64,000 bases of DNA from Rhizobium sp. C4. Its GTDB lineage: Bacteria > Pseudomonadota > Alphaproteobacteria > Rhizobiales > Rhizobiaceae. Each line of letters begins with the position of its first letter. The first letter of the stretch is position 1. Of the stretch, positions 34,943 through 46,605 are shown piece after piece. The stretch covers positions 234,469 to 298,468 of the forward strand of contig NZ_JAJNCX010000006.1 in NCBI RefSeq assembly GCF_021026315.1, read 5' to 3'. Made by a program: the position numbers and the translations under genes. A model generated the notes under the pieces. It was given only the letters and a program-made list of their open reading frames with translations, was not told the DNA's origin and made no database searches.

Positions 34943-36601
34943 ATGGGGGCTTGGAATCAAACCTATGACCCGTTGGGCAATATCTGGCTGTCGAGCCTTT
35001 TCGCCGCGGTTCCGATCATCTTTTTCTTCGTCGCGCTGACCTTTCTGAAGCTGAAAGGCTATGTCGCCGGCACGATCACGGTCGTGCTCGCGCTCGCCGT
35101 CGCGATCTTTCTTTACGGCATGCCGACGCAAATGGCGCTCGCCTCCGGCGTTTTCGGCTTCTTCTACGGCCTGTGGCCGATCGCCTGGATCATCATCGCA
35201 GCGGTCTTTCTCTACAAGGTCTCGGTCGAGACCGGACAGTTCGAGATCATCCGCCGGTCGATCCTCTCGGTCACGGAAGACCAGCGACTTCAGCTGCTCC
35301 TCGTCGGCTTCGCCTTTGGCGCGTTTCTGGAAGGGGCAGCCGGCTTCGGCGCGCCGGTGGCGATCACCGCCGCCCTCCTCGTCGGCCTCGGCTTCCAGCC
35401 GCTCTATGCCGCCGGCCTCTGCCTGATCGCCAACACCGCCCCGGTCGCCTTCGGCGCCATGGGCATTCCGATCATCGTTGCCGGTCAGGTCACAGGGCTC
35501 GATCCCTTCCATATCGGCCAGATGGCCGGCCGCCAGCTGCCGCTTCTCTCGGTTCTGGTGCCCTTCTGGCTCATCCTCATCATGGATGGCGTGCGTGGCG
35601 TGCGCGAAACATGGCCGGCGATCCTGGTTGCCGGCGGCTCGTTTGCCATCGTGCAGTTCTTCACCGCCAATTTCGTCGGTCCGGAACTGCCGGACATCAC
35701 GGCGGCCCTCGCCGCCCTCGTCATCCTGCCGCTCTTCCTGAAGGTCTGGAAACCCCGCCGCATCTTCCGCTTCGAAACGGAAGCCGGCACCCCGGCCGCA
35801 AGCGCCGCCCCCGCCAAGACGACCTATACCGCCGGCCAGATCGCCCGCGCATGGTCGCCCTTCCTGATCCTGACCGTCTTCGTCATGATCTGGAGCATCG
35901 CCCCCTTCAAGGCGCTCTTCGCCGGCAAGGGACCGCTCGCCGGCATGGTCAGCCATGTCAGCGTTCCCTTCCTCGACAAGCTGGTGATCAAGCAGCAGCC
36001 GATCGTCAATGCCGCGACGCCCTTTGCCGCCGACTTCAAGTTCGACTGGTTCTCGGCCACCGGCACGGCGATCTTCCTCGCCGCGATCCTGTCGATCATC
36101 GTGCTGCGCATGAAGCCGGCGCGCGCGGTCGCCACCTTCGCCGAGACCGTCAAGGGGCTCCTGGTCCCGATCTACTCGATCGGCATGGTGCTCGCCTTCG
36201 CCTTCATCGCCAACTATTCGGGCCTCTCCTCGACGCTCGGCCTCATGCTGGCGCAGACGGGTTCGAGCTTCACCTTCTTCTCGCCCTTCCTCGGCTGGCT
36301 CGGCGTGTTCCTCACGGGCTCCGATACGTCCGCCAATGCGCTCTTCGCCTCGCTGCAGGCGACCACGGCGCATCAGATCGGCGTCAGCGACGTGCTGCTC
36401 GTTGCCGTCAACACGACGGGCGGCGTCACCGGCAAGATGATCTCGCCGCAATCGATCGCCATTGCCTGCGCAGCAACCGGCCTCATCGGCCGTGAATCGG
36501 ACCTCTTCCGCTTCACGGTCCGGCACAGCCTGGCGCTCGCAGCCCTTGTCGGCATCATCACCACCGTGCAGGCCTATCTCCTGCCGTGGATGATCCCCTG
36601 A
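34943..36601 (+). CDS. lldP: L-lactate permease
   Basis: 552 residues, LctP/LldP family, about 12-14 transmembrane helices; imports L-lactate (and glycolate) with protons. Family landmarks: [22 protein letters not shown] opening, [24 protein letters not shown] (about 130), [14 protein letters not shown] (about 455) and [19 protein letters not shown] (about 490). Preceded by GGGAGGG. First gene of lldP-lldR-lldD. A GC hairpin follows the stop. Confidence 0.95.
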   Translation: MGAWNQTYDPLGNIWLSSLFAAVPIIFFFVALTFLKLKGYVAGTITVVLALAVAIFLYGMPTQMALASGVFGFFYGLWPIAWIIIAAVFLYKVSVETGQFEIIRRSILSVTEDQRLQLLLVGFAFGAFLEGAAGFGAPVAITAALLVGLGFQPLYAAGLCLIANTAPVAFGAMGIPIIVAGQVTGLDPFHIGQMAGRQLPLLSVLVPFWLILIMDGVRGVRETWPAILVAGGSFAIVQFFTANFVGPELPDITAALAALVILPLFLKVWKPRRIFRFETEAGTPAASAAPAKTTYTAGQIARAWSPFLILTVFVMIWSIAPFKALFAGKGPLAGMVSHVSVPFLDKLVIKQQPIVNAATPFAADFKFDWFSATGTAIFLAAILSIIVLRMKPARAVATFAETVKGLLVPIYSIGMVLAFAFIANYSGLSSTLGLMLAQTGSSFTFFSPFLGWLGVFLTGSDTSANALFASLQATTAHQIGVSDVLLVAVNTTGGVTGKMISPQSIAIACAATGLIGRESDLFRFTVRHSLALAALVGIITTVQAYLLPWMIP

Positions 36602-36608
36602 GCTTGAA

Positions 36609-36642
36609 GCGCCGCCGCCGCCAATCTGGCAGGCGGCGGCGC
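36609..36642 (+). terminator. Hairpin between lldP and lldR
   Basis: Perfect 11-bp stem GCGCCGCCGCC (36609-36619) / GGCGGCGGCGC (36632-36642), without a U-run. It probably attenuates or stabilises the operon transcript rather than ending it fully. Confidence 0.5.
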
Positions 36643-36727
36643 GAACCGGCATAGTGACAGGAACGATTCGGGCGCGGAGGACAATGGCGCTCGGTCCGGC
36701 TTCACCATCCAGCAAGGTCACCTGACA

Positions 36728-37525
36728 ATGACGCCCACACTCGCCTCTTCCGCAGCCGAAAGCGTGACGGATCGCGTCGAACGCGCTGTCGAAACGATGA
36801 TCGAGGAACGCCGTCTTGCCGTCGGCGACCGGCTTCCGTCGGAACGGGCGCTGGCCGACATGCTGGGCGCCTCGCGCAACAGTCTCCGGGAAGCCTTGAT
36901 GCGGCTTGCGGCCCGCGGCCGCGTTACCATCCGCAAGGGCGGCAACATCATTGCCGAGCCGGCCGCCACGCGATCGAACGCGCAATGGACCCACGCGACC
37001 ATCGACGATCCCCTCACCCCGGTCGTCGCCGGCAATCCCGGCTTTGGCCAGGATGTGCTGGAGGTACGCCGCGGGCTGGAGGGCCAGGCGTCCTATCATG
37101 CAGCCCTCCGCGCCGGGGAGAAGGATATCGACGCGATCCGCCGCTGCTTCGACGCGCTGGCTGACTGCCACGCGAAAGGCGACGCGGTGGCGGAAGCCCA
37201 TGCGGATGCCGCCTTCCATCTGTCGATCGCAGATGCCTCGCACAATGCCGTGCTGCGCTCGGTCATGTCGAGCATGTTCGGCCTCCTGCAAAGCAGTATC
37301 TCGCAGAGCCTCGACAAGCTCTACATCGTGCCGCGCACCTTCGAGCGGCTTAGCGAACAGCATCAGGCGCTGGTGGATACCATCGCCGCCGGCGATGCGG
37401 ACGCCGCCCGCCTCGCCTCCGACAGCCATATCGCATTCGTTGCAGAAACCATTCGCACCATCGACGAGGAGCGCGCGCGCATCGAGCGTGCCGAAGCCCT
37501 TCGCACAACACTTGCAAGGACCTGA
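36728..37525 (+). CDS. lldR: GntR-family (FadR subfamily) regulator of lactate utilisation
   Basis: 265 residues. N-terminal winged HTH (VGDRLPSERALADMLGASRNSLREALMRLAARGRVTI, about 35-72) and C-terminal FCD all-helical effector domain (about 100-245) with metal-ligand-like His residues in DAAFHLSIADASHN. Member of the LldR group; L-lactate normally releases it from TGGT-N3-ACCA operators, two of which lie upstream of lldP. Gene order permease-regulator-dehydrogenase is the E. coli lldPRD order. Confidence 0.92.
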   Translation: MTPTLASSAAESVTDRVERAVETMIEERRLAVGDRLPSERALADMLGASRNSLREALMRLAARGRVTIRKGGNIIAEPAATRSNAQWTHATIDDPLTPVVAGNPGFGQDVLEVRRGLEGQASYHAALRAGEKDIDAIRRCFDALADCHAKGDAVAEAHADAAFHLSIADASHNAVLRSVMSSMFGLLQSSISQSLDKLYIVPRTFERLSEQHQALVDTIAAGDADAARLASDSHIAFVAETIRTIDEERARIERAEALRTTLART

Positions 37526-37531
37526 ACCGCC

Positions 37532-38665
37532 ATGATCATTTCATCGCCCACCGATTATCGCGAAGCCGCCCGCCGCCGTCTGCCGCCCTTCCTGTTCCAT
37601 TACATCGATGGCGGGGCGAATGCCGAACACACGCTGCGCCACAACGTCTCCGACCTCTCCAATATCGAGCTGCGCCAGCGCATCCTGAAGAATGTCGAAA
37701 GCCTCGACATTTCGACCGAACTCTTCGGCCGCAAGATGGACATGCCCGTGGCGCTCTCCCCCGTCGGCCTGACCGGCATGTATGCCCGCCGCGGCGAAGT
37801 GCAGGCGGTGCGCGCCGCCACCTCGCGCAACATTCCCTTCACGCTCTCCACCGTCTCGGTCTGCCCGATCGAGGAAGTGCAGAAGGCCTCCTCGGCCCCG
37901 ATCTGGTTCCAGCTCTATGTGCTGAAGGATCGCGGCTTCATGAAGAATGCGCTGGAGCGTGCCATGGCCGCCGGCATCACCACGCTCGTCTTTACCGTCG
38001 ACATGCCGACGCCGGGCGCCCGCTATCGCGACGCCCATTCCGGCATGTCCGGCCCGAATGCCGCCTTCCGCCGCATGGTCCAGGCCGTTCTCCATCCGCA
38101 TTGGGCCTTCGATGTCGGCCTGTTCGGCCGCCCGCATGATCTCGGCAACATCTCCGCCTATCGCGGCCAGCCGACGAAGCTCGAAGACTATATCGGCTGG
38201 CTCGCCAACAATTTCGATCCGTCGATTTCGTGGAAAGACCTCGAATGGATCCGCGACTTCTGGAAGGGCCCGATGATCATCAAGGGCATTCTGGACCCCG
38301 AAGACGCCCGCGACGCCGTGCGCTTCGGCGCGGATGGCATTGTCGTCTCCAACCATGGCGGCCGCCAGCTCGACGGCGTGCGCTCCACCGCCCGCGCCCT
38401 GCCCGACATCGCCGATGCGGTGAAGGGCGAACTGAAACTGCTCGCCGATTCCGGCATCCGCTCCGGCCTTGATGTCGTGCGCATGCTGGCCCTTGGCGCC
38501 GACACCGTCATGCTCGGCCGCGCCTTCATCTACGCACTCGCCGCCAACGGCGAAGCCGGCGTCGCCAACCTCCTCGACCTCATCGCCAAGGAAATGCGCG
38601 TCGCCATGACGCTGACCGGTGCACGGTCGATCGCGGAGATCGGCCGGAGCTCACTTGCGATGTGA
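37532..38665 (+). CDS. lldD: FMN-dependent L-lactate dehydrogenase
   Basis: 377 residues, FMN alpha-hydroxyacid dehydrogenase TIM barrel, peripheral on the inner membrane, passing electrons from L-lactate to quinone. Visible: substrate Tyr in [14 protein letters not shown] (about 24), [32 protein letters not shown], catalytic His in [16 protein letters not shown] (about 275), and the FMN-phosphate region [21 protein letters not shown]. Begins 6 bp after lldR, so co-transcribed. Full family length. Confidence 0.95.
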   Translation: MIISSPTDYREAARRRLPPFLFHYIDGGANAEHTLRHNVSDLSNIELRQRILKNVESLDISTELFGRKMDMPVALSPVGLTGMYARRGEVQAVRAATSRNIPFTLSTVSVCPIEEVQKASSAPIWFQLYVLKDRGFMKNALERAMAAGITTLVFTVDMPTPGARYRDAHSGMSGPNAAFRRMVQAVLHPHWAFDVGLFGRPHDLGNISAYRGQPTKLEDYIGWLANNFDPSISWKDLEWIRDFWKGPMIIKGILDPEDARDAVRFGADGIVVSNHGGRQLDGVRSTARALPDIADAVKGELKLLADSGIRSGLDVVRMLALGADTVMLGRAFIYALAANGEAGVANLLDLIAKEMRVAMTLTGARSIAEIGRSSLAM

Positions 38666-38690
38666 GGTTAGCCCGGCAAAGGCAGAAGGC

Positions 38691-40511
38691 TCAGTACGAG
38701 CATGGTCCGAGGAAGCGTGAAACCTCTGCCTCGATCGCCGGTGTATCCGGCCCCTGTTTCGATAACCGCGACAGCGTTTCTTGCAGCAAACGGTTGTCTT
38801 GCCGGTATTGCGCAACCGCCTCTCCCTGCATTCGCTGCTTGAGGAGAGGCAAGGCGGTCCCCGCTCTCGGTCCGGCACGGCAAAGCGCAATCAACGCGGC
38901 GAGATAAGGCTCCTGCCATTCGTAATATTCCGTGACCGATTTGCCCTTGCTGGCCTCTAGCACTGGAACGAGGCTGTCGAGCAGGCCAATCAGTGTCGGA
39001 ACAGCCTGATCTCCGAAGGCAGAAAGCTTCTCAATGGCGTCTGCACCCGCCCGTCGAACCTCAAGATTGCCGGCAAGGGCAGCAAGGCTGTCGAAATACG
39101 GCAGCACAGCGCTGTCCGGCAAAGCACCAATGGCGCGAGCGGCGGACAGGATTTCCTGCTCACGCGCGCGCTTCGTCATCGAAGCTCCATTTTGAGAGGC
39201 GGCATCGAGACGAGATAACAGCGAGGCCGCCACCTCGCTCACCACTTCGGGATGGGTCTTCGCGATCAAAGCAACAGCCTTGTCGGCATTGACGACAAGC
39301 GGAACCCGCTTCTCGGCCATCACCCGAAGACTGAGTGAAAGATCTTCGGGTGACATCTGCTTCTTGCCGGCAAAGCTCTCAAAATAGACGAAAAGCGCAT
39401 TCGCGCCATCCAGGGGCAATGGCTTCACGCCGTTGATCGCGTCGGCAATCACCGCACGAACATCAGCTTGCGAATGGCTATCGTGAAGCAGCAGGTCGAA
39501 CTTGAGGCGTTCCTGCGCGAAAGCGGTGGGACTGTCGATGCCCTTGGCAAAAGGTTTGACGTCAAGGGTCTTATCGGACCTGTCCCATTGAGGCGCAAGC
39601 TTCACGTTCATCAGCCTGCCGCCTGCAGCGGATATGATCGGATTGATCCGATACAACCGCACGGACGTTGAACGGTAGCGCTCCTGCAGAACGCCAGACT
39701 GCCGAGTGAAAAATGACAACCTGTTGGCCGAAGCGGTATCGGCAGTCAGACTGAACCCCGCCTCATTAGGCTGTAGCCCAAGCTTTGCACTGCCATAGAT
39801 CAGAACCGCGTCAGCATCGCCCACCTTTGCGGGCTCGGAAATCAAGCAATTGCCTTTGGCTGCCTCTATCCGAAGAAGATCGAGCGACGTCTTGTCACCG
39901 AACTTCCTTTGCTCGCCTTTGACCGTTGCCTGGCTATCGTTATATTCGATATTAATAGCCGGACACTGCGATCGTTTTTCCAAACGAAAGCGGGTTCCGT
40001 ACCAACTGTCATCCGGTGGCACAGCGACCGAAGCCACTCTGGCCATGATAACCGCACCGGCAGAGCGATTCAGCAGTACGCGTTGGCAGAACCCATCGCA
40101 AATTGCGTTCCTGGGATACCAGGCATCTTCGACCACTGCGAGATTTGCTATAGGCCCCACCGGACCTTCAAGATCGTGATCGTCCGCCATCAACACCGCA
40201 GCACGCTCTTCGAGAGCCGTGTTGAGCTTACCCATTCCCAGCCACACACTACCGACAATGACAGCCGTCGCCAAAGCCAGCCTCAGCGGCAGCCACGGCA
40301 GCCTTACCAGCCAGAGCACCCTTTCCAACACCGTCAAGGCGAGCAGATAGACGGTTACCGTCGGGGTGATCAGGATCAGCAAGAAAATGGGGATGCCGAC
40401 GATGGTCCATGTCAGCAGGTAGGAAAGGTCAAATCCGAACGGGGTCATGCTCAGAGCCGAGATGACCACCGCGACGGCGAGATAAAACAGAAACCAACTA
40501 TATTTGCTCAT
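38691..40511 (-). CDS. Membrane-anchored protein with HEAT-like C-terminal region
   Basis: 606 residues, family not recognised. Three or four N-terminal transmembrane helices (about 5-95), then a large, probably periplasmic region with scattered cysteines ([30 protein letters not shown]) that could form disulfides. A helical C-terminal third follows, with spaced repeats such as [25 protein letters not shown] and [20 protein letters not shown] that look HEAT-like. No enzymatic motif seen. Convergent with lldD (25-bp gap); a lower-GC, less biased gene than its neighbours, so possibly acquired. Confidence 0.7.
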   Translation of the reverse strand: MSKYSWFLFYLAVAVVISALSMTPFGFDLSYLLTWTIVGIPIFLLILITPTVTVYLLALTVLERVLWLVRLPWLPLRLALATAVIVGSVWLGMGKLNTALEERAAVLMADDHDLEGPVGPIANLAVVEDAWYPRNAICDGFCQRVLLNRSAGAVIMARVASVAVPPDDSWYGTRFRLEKRSQCPAINIEYNDSQATVKGEQRKFGDKTSLDLLRIEAAKGNCLISEPAKVGDADAVLIYGSAKLGLQPNEAGFSLTADTASANRLSFFTRQSGVLQERYRSTSVRLYRINPIISAAGGRLMNVKLAPQWDRSDKTLDVKPFAKGIDSPTAFAQERLKFDLLLHDSHSQADVRAVIADAINGVKPLPLDGANALFVYFESFAGKKQMSPEDLSLSLRVMAEKRVPLVVNADKAVALIAKTHPEVVSEVAASLLSRLDAASQNGASMTKRAREQEILSAARAIGALPDSAVLPYFDSLAALAGNLEVRRAGADAIEKLSAFGDQAVPTLIGLLDSLVPVLEASKGKSVTEYYEWQEPYLAALIALCRAGPRAGTALPLLKQRMQGEAVAQYRQDNRLLQETLSRLSKQGPDTPAIEAEVSRFLGPCSY

Positions 40512-40655
40512 ACCGCGATCTCAATGCAGAATTGCCGGAACCCTACAGGCCATCTCTTTCGGATATGTGAAAACGGTTCTTCGTGTCAGAACGAGAACGC
40601 GCTGCTTGCTCCTCTACTCTGGAAAACCCGCCGCACCTGTGCCACCCTCCCGCCC

Positions 40656-40976
40656 ATGACCTACCTCATATACGCGGCTGCAGCCCTTGCCGAAATTGCC
40701 GGATGCTATGCCCTCTGGGCCTGGCTGAAGCTCGGGAAATCGCCGCTGTGGCTGGCGCCGGGCATCGTCTCGCTGGCGCTCTTCGCCTGGCTTCTGACCC
40801 GCATTCCGGCCGAGGCGGCTGGGCGCGCCTATGCCGCCTATGGCGGGATCTATATCCTGATGTCTCTCGCCTGGATGTGGCTGGCAGAGGGGCAGAAGCC
40901 GGATCGCTGGGATGTCAGCGGAGCCGTCATCTGCCTTGTCGGTTCGGCCCTCATTCTCCTGCCGAACAGGGGCTAG
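40656..40976 (+). CDS. YnfA-family (UPF0060) small membrane protein
   Basis: 106 residues with four transmembrane helices. Typical YnfA sequence: [57 protein letters not shown], ending LLPNRG. It resembles half-size SMR transporters and has been linked to multidrug efflux in some enterics; the physiological role here is unknown. The frame stays open far upstream but only this part is gene-like. Confidence 0.92.
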   Translation: MTYLIYAAAALAEIAGCYALWAWLKLGKSPLWLAPGIVSLALFAWLLTRIPAEAAGRAYAAYGGIYILMSLAWMWLAEGQKPDRWDVSGAVICLVGSALILLPNRG

Positions 40977-41164
40977 CCCGCCGCGAAGTGATGCCGCCTC
41001 CATCCTCCGCCGGGGCGATGTCACAAATGCTTGCAAATTGTCTTGGTTCTGTCGTCTGATGATGGCATGAGCATTCGAAAAAGCTGGCGTATTTCAGTGC
41101 GCTGCGCTTGCCAGAAGCTTAGCCATCGCTGCAGGCGACAGGCCAGACAAGAGGATCGCCCGCC

Positions 41165-42088
41165 ATGACGGACACCACGCTCGAACACGATGACATGACC
41201 GACAAGACGATCGTCGATTTCGATGCCGGTGATGGTGAAACCGCGGCGGTCAAGATGGGCGCCTATTCCGACAGCCTGAACGCCGCCAAGCGGAAATCCG
41301 TTCGTCTTGTCGATGCCATCACCGGTGCGGCCCTGAAGCGCAAGGACGCCATCCGCGTCGACGACCTGCGCCCTGCGCTGGTCGAATATATCCGCAGCCA
41401 GCACCCGACGATCACCTCGGACGACTATGTCAGCCGTCGGGCCATGGACGACCTGCGCGGAAGCTACATTGCCGAGCTGCTGAAGGACGAGCGCGGCGAA
41501 CTCTCCTTCCTCGAAACGGAAGTGGTGGAAAGCCTCAAGACGCATGACACGCTGACCGAGAACATCGAAGACGAATATGATGACAAGCGCACCATCGGCG
41601 ACCGGGTCGCCGACTGGGTGGCGGCCTTCGGCGGAAGCTGGACCTTCATCATCGGTTTCTTCGCCTTTCTCGGCTTCTGGATGATGCTGAACGTCGCGCT
41701 GGGCGAAAAGGAGGCCTTCGACTCCTATCCCTTCATCCTGCTGAACCTGATCCTTTCAACCCTCGCCGCCTTCCAGGCGCCGATCATCATGATGAGCCAG
41801 CGCCGCCAGGAAGCCAAGGATCGCCTGCGCGCGCTCAACGAATACAAGGTCAACCTCAAGGCCGAACTCGAAATCCGCCACCTGCATGAAAAGGTCGACC
41901 ACCTGCTGAACCGCCAGTGGGAACGTCTGACGGAAATCCAGCAGGTGCAGATCGAAATGATGAACGATCAGGCCAAGGCGACGAAGCGCATGCTGAAGGC
42001 CGCCCGCGAGATCAAGCCGGTCAAGCCGGTGAAAGCGCCAAAGGCAAGCACGCCCAAGACGCCGACAACGCCCGTCAGCAACGATTAA
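41165..42088 (+). CDS. DUF1003 membrane protein
   Basis: 307 residues. Charged N-terminus, then the DUF1003 core: RVADWVAAFGGSWTFIIGFFAFLGFWMMLN (first helix, about 155-180) and FDSYPFILLNLILSTLAAFQAPIIMMSQRRQ (second helix, about 188-215). A long C-terminal helical coiled coil (LKAELEIRHLHEKVDHLLNRQWERLTEIQQ) follows and the protein ends in a Lys/Pro-rich tail. Function of the family is unknown. A short hairpin with TTTTCTT follows the stop. Confidence 0.88.
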   Translation: MTDTTLEHDDMTDKTIVDFDAGDGETAAVKMGAYSDSLNAAKRKSVRLVDAITGAALKRKDAIRVDDLRPALVEYIRSQHPTITSDDYVSRRAMDDLRGSYIAELLKDERGELSFLETEVVESLKTHDTLTENIEDEYDDKRTIGDRVADWVAAFGGSWTFIIGFFAFLGFWMMLNVALGEKEAFDSYPFILLNLILSTLAAFQAPIIMMSQRRQEAKDRLRALNEYKVNLKAELEIRHLHEKVDHLLNRQWERLTEIQQVQIEMMNDQAKATKRMLKAAREIKPVKPVKAPKASTPKTPTTPVSND

Positions 42089-42100
42089 GCCCGCCATCAC

Positions 42101-42128
42101 GACGCCGTCATTGAAGCGTCTTTTCTTC
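42101..42128 (+). terminator. Terminator after DUF1003 gene
   Basis: GACGC (42101-42105) / GCGTC (42116-42120) short stem, 10-nt loop, immediately followed by TTTTCTTC. Confidence 0.5.
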
Positions 42129-42309
42129 ACGCAGGTGCCGAAAACAGCCCGAAATGAACGCCAGATGAACGGCACATTCCGGCATCGTTCAGCACCGCGG
42201 ACCTAGTCTCAGATCGTTCGCTGATGAGGCGACCGACGAGACAAACGGATCGCCCGAGGCCATGGCGCTGATGAAACCGCGCCAACCGGGGCATTTGAGG
42301 AGAACTTCG

Positions 42310-42588
42310 ATGAACAGCATTCTCGGCAAGGCATTCCTGGCAGCCGCCATCGGCCTCGGCTCGCTGGCCGCCCTCCCGGCAACGGCCTCGGCGGACCAGG
42401 TGATCGTCATTCGCGACGGCTGGCACCACGGCTGGCGCGACCGCTACGAGCGCCGCTACGAATATCGCCCGCGCTACGAACGCTATGACGCACCCCGCTA
42501 CGGCTACTACGCCCGCCCGTGGCACCATCACCATCGTCCCATGCGCTGCTTTGAAAACCGCTGGGGCCGCCTGGTCTGCGATCGGTGA
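42310..42588 (+). CDS. Small secreted Arg/Tyr/His-rich protein
   Basis: 92 residues from ATG 42310 with GAGGAGAA just upstream. A Sec signal peptide (about 1-27, LPATASA|D) is followed by a mature part of about 65 residues rich in Arg, Tyr and His (RYERRYEYRPRYERYDAPRYGYY, then HHHH near 72) and two cysteines (RCFENRWGRLVCDR). Such rhizobial proteins may sit in the envelope or bind metal or anionic polymers; function unknown. Confidence 0.75.
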   Translation: MNSILGKAFLAAAIGLGSLAALPATASADQVIVIRDGWHHGWRDRYERRYEYRPRYERYDAPRYGYYARPWHHHHRPMRCFENRWGRLVCDR

Positions 42589-42611
42589 GACCGGAAAATT
42601 CGACGCTATCC

Positions 42612-42639
42612 AAAGGGCCTCCCGTCAGGGGGGCCTTTT
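42612..42639 (+). terminator. Terminator after the small secreted protein gene
   Basis: AAAGG-(G)-CCTCCC pairs with GGGGGG-CCTTT around GTCA, one bulged G, followed by TTTTCC. Confidence 0.75.
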
Positions 42640-42648
42640 CCGTTCGGC

Positions 42649-42834
42649 GCCGAAGAGGCTCTTTTGTTTCATGTCGAAGGACTGATCGAGGACGGCCAAG
42701 CCATCCGGCTGAGCACCACCCTGCAGGAGGATGTGCTGAGACGTGTCGATGTCCATGCCGAAGCGCGCGGGCTGACTCGATCCCGGTTCCTGGCTCAGGC
42801 TGCAAGGCATGAGATGGAAAATTCCCGAGGCTGA
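42649..42834 (+). pseudogene. Relic of a HicB-type antitoxin gene
   Basis: The frame from 42649 to the TGA at 42832-42834 reads EEALLFHVEGLIEDGQAIRL, then STTLQEDVLRRVDVHAEARGLTRSRFLAQAARHEM. The first part matches the end of the HicB core (EAL..H.EGL.EDG), the second the C-terminal ribbon-helix-helix segment (LPEDLL.R.D..A...G.TRS.FLA.AAR). About 25 residues usually found between them are missing, and no start codon or N-terminal half precedes. The frame begins within the terminator of the previous gene. No hicA toxin gene is visible. Too short and startless to be functional. Confidence 0.65.
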
Positions 42835-42925
42835 AAGGCCAGCAGCGCTGCGTTTCATGAATGCGATGCGCGCATGCCATTGTTGATGATCTCCCGGCAT
42901 GGTCCGAAACGGGTATGGGGATGGA

Positions 42926-43924
42926 TCACTCCCCCGCTTCCGGCTGTCTTGCAAGCCCGGACATCGTGGCGAGATGCCGCCGTCGCTCCCGGTAGGCACT
43001 GATCTGCGTGTCGGCGATGACGCCAACGAGGATGACGCTGCCCATGACGGCGAAGTTGAGCGATGAGGGGATGCCGAGCAGATTGACGAGGTTCTGCAGG
43101 ACCTGAAGCAGGATGACGCCGAGCACGACGCCGATGATCGAGCCTTCGCCGCCGCGCAGCGAGAAGCCGCCCAGCACGGCGGCCGCGATCCCGTAAAGCT
43201 CATAGAAATTACCGTGGGAGGCCGGCTGGACCGAGCGCGTGTACATCGCAAAGAACACGGCCGAGACGGCAGTGAGGAAGATGCAGAGCACATAGGTCGA
43301 CACGATCACCCGCCTCGTATTGATCCCCGCATAGCGCGCCGCCACTTCGTTCTTGCCCACTGCAAAGAGGTGGCGGCCGAACACCGTGCGATGCAGGATG
43401 AACCAGGCGACAACCGCGACCACGGCAAAGGCGATGACCGAATGGGGGATGCCACCCGTGCGCCCCGCCACGATCCGCTCCAGCATCGGAAAATCCGATC
43501 CGAAACTGAAGCCGGCAGTCCCGTCCCTCGTGTAGAAGCGCGCAACCCCGCGATAGATCAGCAGGCCGCAGAGCGTGACGACAAAAGGCTGCAGCTGCAG
43601 CCTCGTCACCAGCCAGCCATGCAGGAGGCCGATCAGCACGCCCAGCACCAGCACGATCAGAAGAGCCATCGGCCATGCAACGCCCCAGGTGGCGATGAGA
43701 TCGATGAAGATCACGCCGAGAAGCGCAATCACGGAGCCGATGGAAAGCTCGATCCCGCCCGTGACGATGACAAAGGCCTCGGCGATGGAGAAGAGACCGA
43801 AGAGCCCGATCAGGTTTGCCGTATTGGCCAGGTTGACGGGCGAGATGAACCGCGGATTGACGAGGGCAACGATCGTGCCCACGCAAAGAACCAGCACCGC
43901 CAATCCCAGATCTTTCTTGTGCAT
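42926..43924 (-). CDS. Sugar ABC transporter permease (RbsC type), system 1
   Basis: 332 residues from ATG 43924, preceded by AGGAAGG. About ten transmembrane helices of the BPD_transp_2 / RbsC family with signature GGIELSIGSVIALLGVIFIDL (about 55) and AAAVLGGFSLRGGEGSIIGVVLGVILLQVLQNLVNLLGI near the end. It forms the inner-membrane channel for the ATPase whose gene ends 10 bp upstream. Last gene of a leftward operon that starts at 48621. Confidence 0.92.
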   Translation of the reverse strand: MHKKDLGLAVLVLCVGTIVALVNPRFISPVNLANTANLIGLFGLFSIAEAFVIVTGGIELSIGSVIALLGVIFIDLIATWGVAWPMALLIVLVLGVLIGLLHGWLVTRLQLQPFVVTLCGLLIYRGVARFYTRDGTAGFSFGSDFPMLERIVAGRTGGIPHSVIAFAVVAVVAWFILHRTVFGRHLFAVGKNEVAARYAGINTRRVIVSTYVLCIFLTAVSAVFFAMYTRSVQPASHGNFYELYGIAAAVLGGFSLRGGEGSIIGVVLGVILLQVLQNLVNLLGIPSSLNFAVMGSVILVGVIADTQISAYRERRRHLATMSGLARQPEAGE

Positions 43925-43934
43925 GTGCGCCTTC

Positions 43935-45437
<1,503 letters not shown>

Positions 45438-45516
45438 GCGCGCTCCCGGGCTCAAATTCATGAGCCTGCGCGCAACACGCGTTTGCGCGCAGGACAACCT
45501 CATGGAGACCGGCGCA

Positions 45517-46464
45517 TCAGCCGCCGATCCGCGCCTTCAGCTCGGCCGCGAAGGCGTCGACATTGCCCTTGTCGATCACCTTGGTTGGCACGATGATCAG
45601 CCCGTTCTGCGGGACCTTCGACTTGTCGCCCTCCAAATAGGCCGCCATCAGCTTCATGCCCTGATAGCCCCACTGATAGGGGTCCTGAACGACCGTCCCG
45701 GCAAAGGACCCGTCCTTGACCGCACCCAGCGTGATCGGATCTTCATCGAAGGCCACGACCGTGATCTTGCCGAGCTTGCCGGCAGCCTGCAGGGCTTCGT
45801 AGATCTTGGGCGGATTGTAGGAATAGAACCCGACCATGCAGTTGATGTCCGGCTTGGCGGCCAGCACGTCATCGACATTGGAACGGGCCCGGGGGAAGTC
45901 GACGTCGTCGCCGCGAACGTCGACCAGCTCGATGCCCTTGCCCTCGACGGCCTTCTTGAAGCCGGCGATGCGCTCCTTCGCATTGTCGGCCCCGAGGAAC
46001 CCGACGAAACCCATGCACTTGCCACCCTTGGGCAGCGCCTTCACGGCAATCTCGCCGGCCTGAACGCCGGCATCCGTGTTGGACGAGCCGAGATAGGCGA
46101 TACGCTTGGATTGCGGCGCATCGCTGTCGGTGGTGAACAGCGGCACCTGCGCCGCAATCCGGTTGAAGGCGTCGATCGAGTTCTTCGGATCGGCCGACGA
46201 GATCATGATGGCGTCCGTGCCGGCGGCAACCAGATCGTCCATCAGTGCATTCTGCAGGGCTGCCGTCCCCTGTGCAGGGTAGCGGAATTGCAGTTCATAG
46301 CCCGGCAGCTCTTTCTGCGCGGCCTTGACGCCGGCTTCGGCAAGCTTCCAGAAGTCAGAGGCCGCATTGACGACGAAAGCCAGTGCCGGCTTGTCGGCGG
46401 CAACCGCGGTTGTGGCACTCAGCGCGAGCGCCGCAAGGGCAGAAATTCCGATGATTTTCTTCAT
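45517..46464 (-). CDS. Periplasmic sugar-binding protein, system 1
   Basis: 315 residues; signal peptide about 1-22 (ending AVA|ADKP). Type I periplasmic-binding fold (peripla_BP_4, RbsB-like): ALAFVVNAASDFWKLAEAGVKAAQKEL opening, then LVAAGTDAIMISSADPKNS, VPLFTTDSDAPQSKR, and AFDEDPITLGAVKDG. The DSDA motif where RbsB-type proteins hydrogen-bond pyranoses is present. Ligand unknown. Followed by the system-1 ATPase. Confidence 0.92.
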   Translation of the reverse strand: MKKIIGISALAALALSATTAVAADKPALAFVVNAASDFWKLAEAGVKAAQKELPGYELQFRYPAQGTAALQNALMDDLVAAGTDAIMISSADPKNSIDAFNRIAAQVPLFTTDSDAPQSKRIAYLGSSNTDAGVQAGEIAVKALPKGGKCMGFVGFLGADNAKERIAGFKKAVEGKGIELVDVRGDDVDFPRARSNVDDVLAAKPDINCMVGFYSYNPPKIYEALQAAGKLGKITVVAFDEDPITLGAVKDGSFAGTVVQDPYQWGYQGMKLMAAYLEGDKSKVPQNGLIIVPTKVIDKGNVDAFAAELKARIGG

Positions 46465-46516
46465 GATGTCCTCCCACGGTCCGCTCCTCCAGACCGCAAT
46501 TGTCAGGTTGAAGATA

Positions 46517-46553
46517 ACGTTCCGGAGCGTGGAACCTCTACGCTCCGGAACGT
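46517..46553 (-). terminator. Intercistronic 13-bp-arm hairpin between two binding-protein genes
   Basis: ACGTTCCGGAGCG (46517-46529) / CGCTCCGGAACGT (46541-46553), perfect, 11-nt loop, no U-run. Such hairpins after binding-protein genes usually protect the upstream mRNA and set a high binding-protein to transporter ratio. Confidence 0.65.
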
Positions 46554-46605
46554 CCGTATTGAGCGGCGCTGGATCGATGTGGGCCGATCGCCCCGCCCGG
46601 AGGCT

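Noticed and set aside
34868..37429. Long antisense open frame (over 800 codons) opposite lldP-lldR
   Set aside because: Composition artefact, highly charged low-complexity translation, spans two convincing plus-strand genes.
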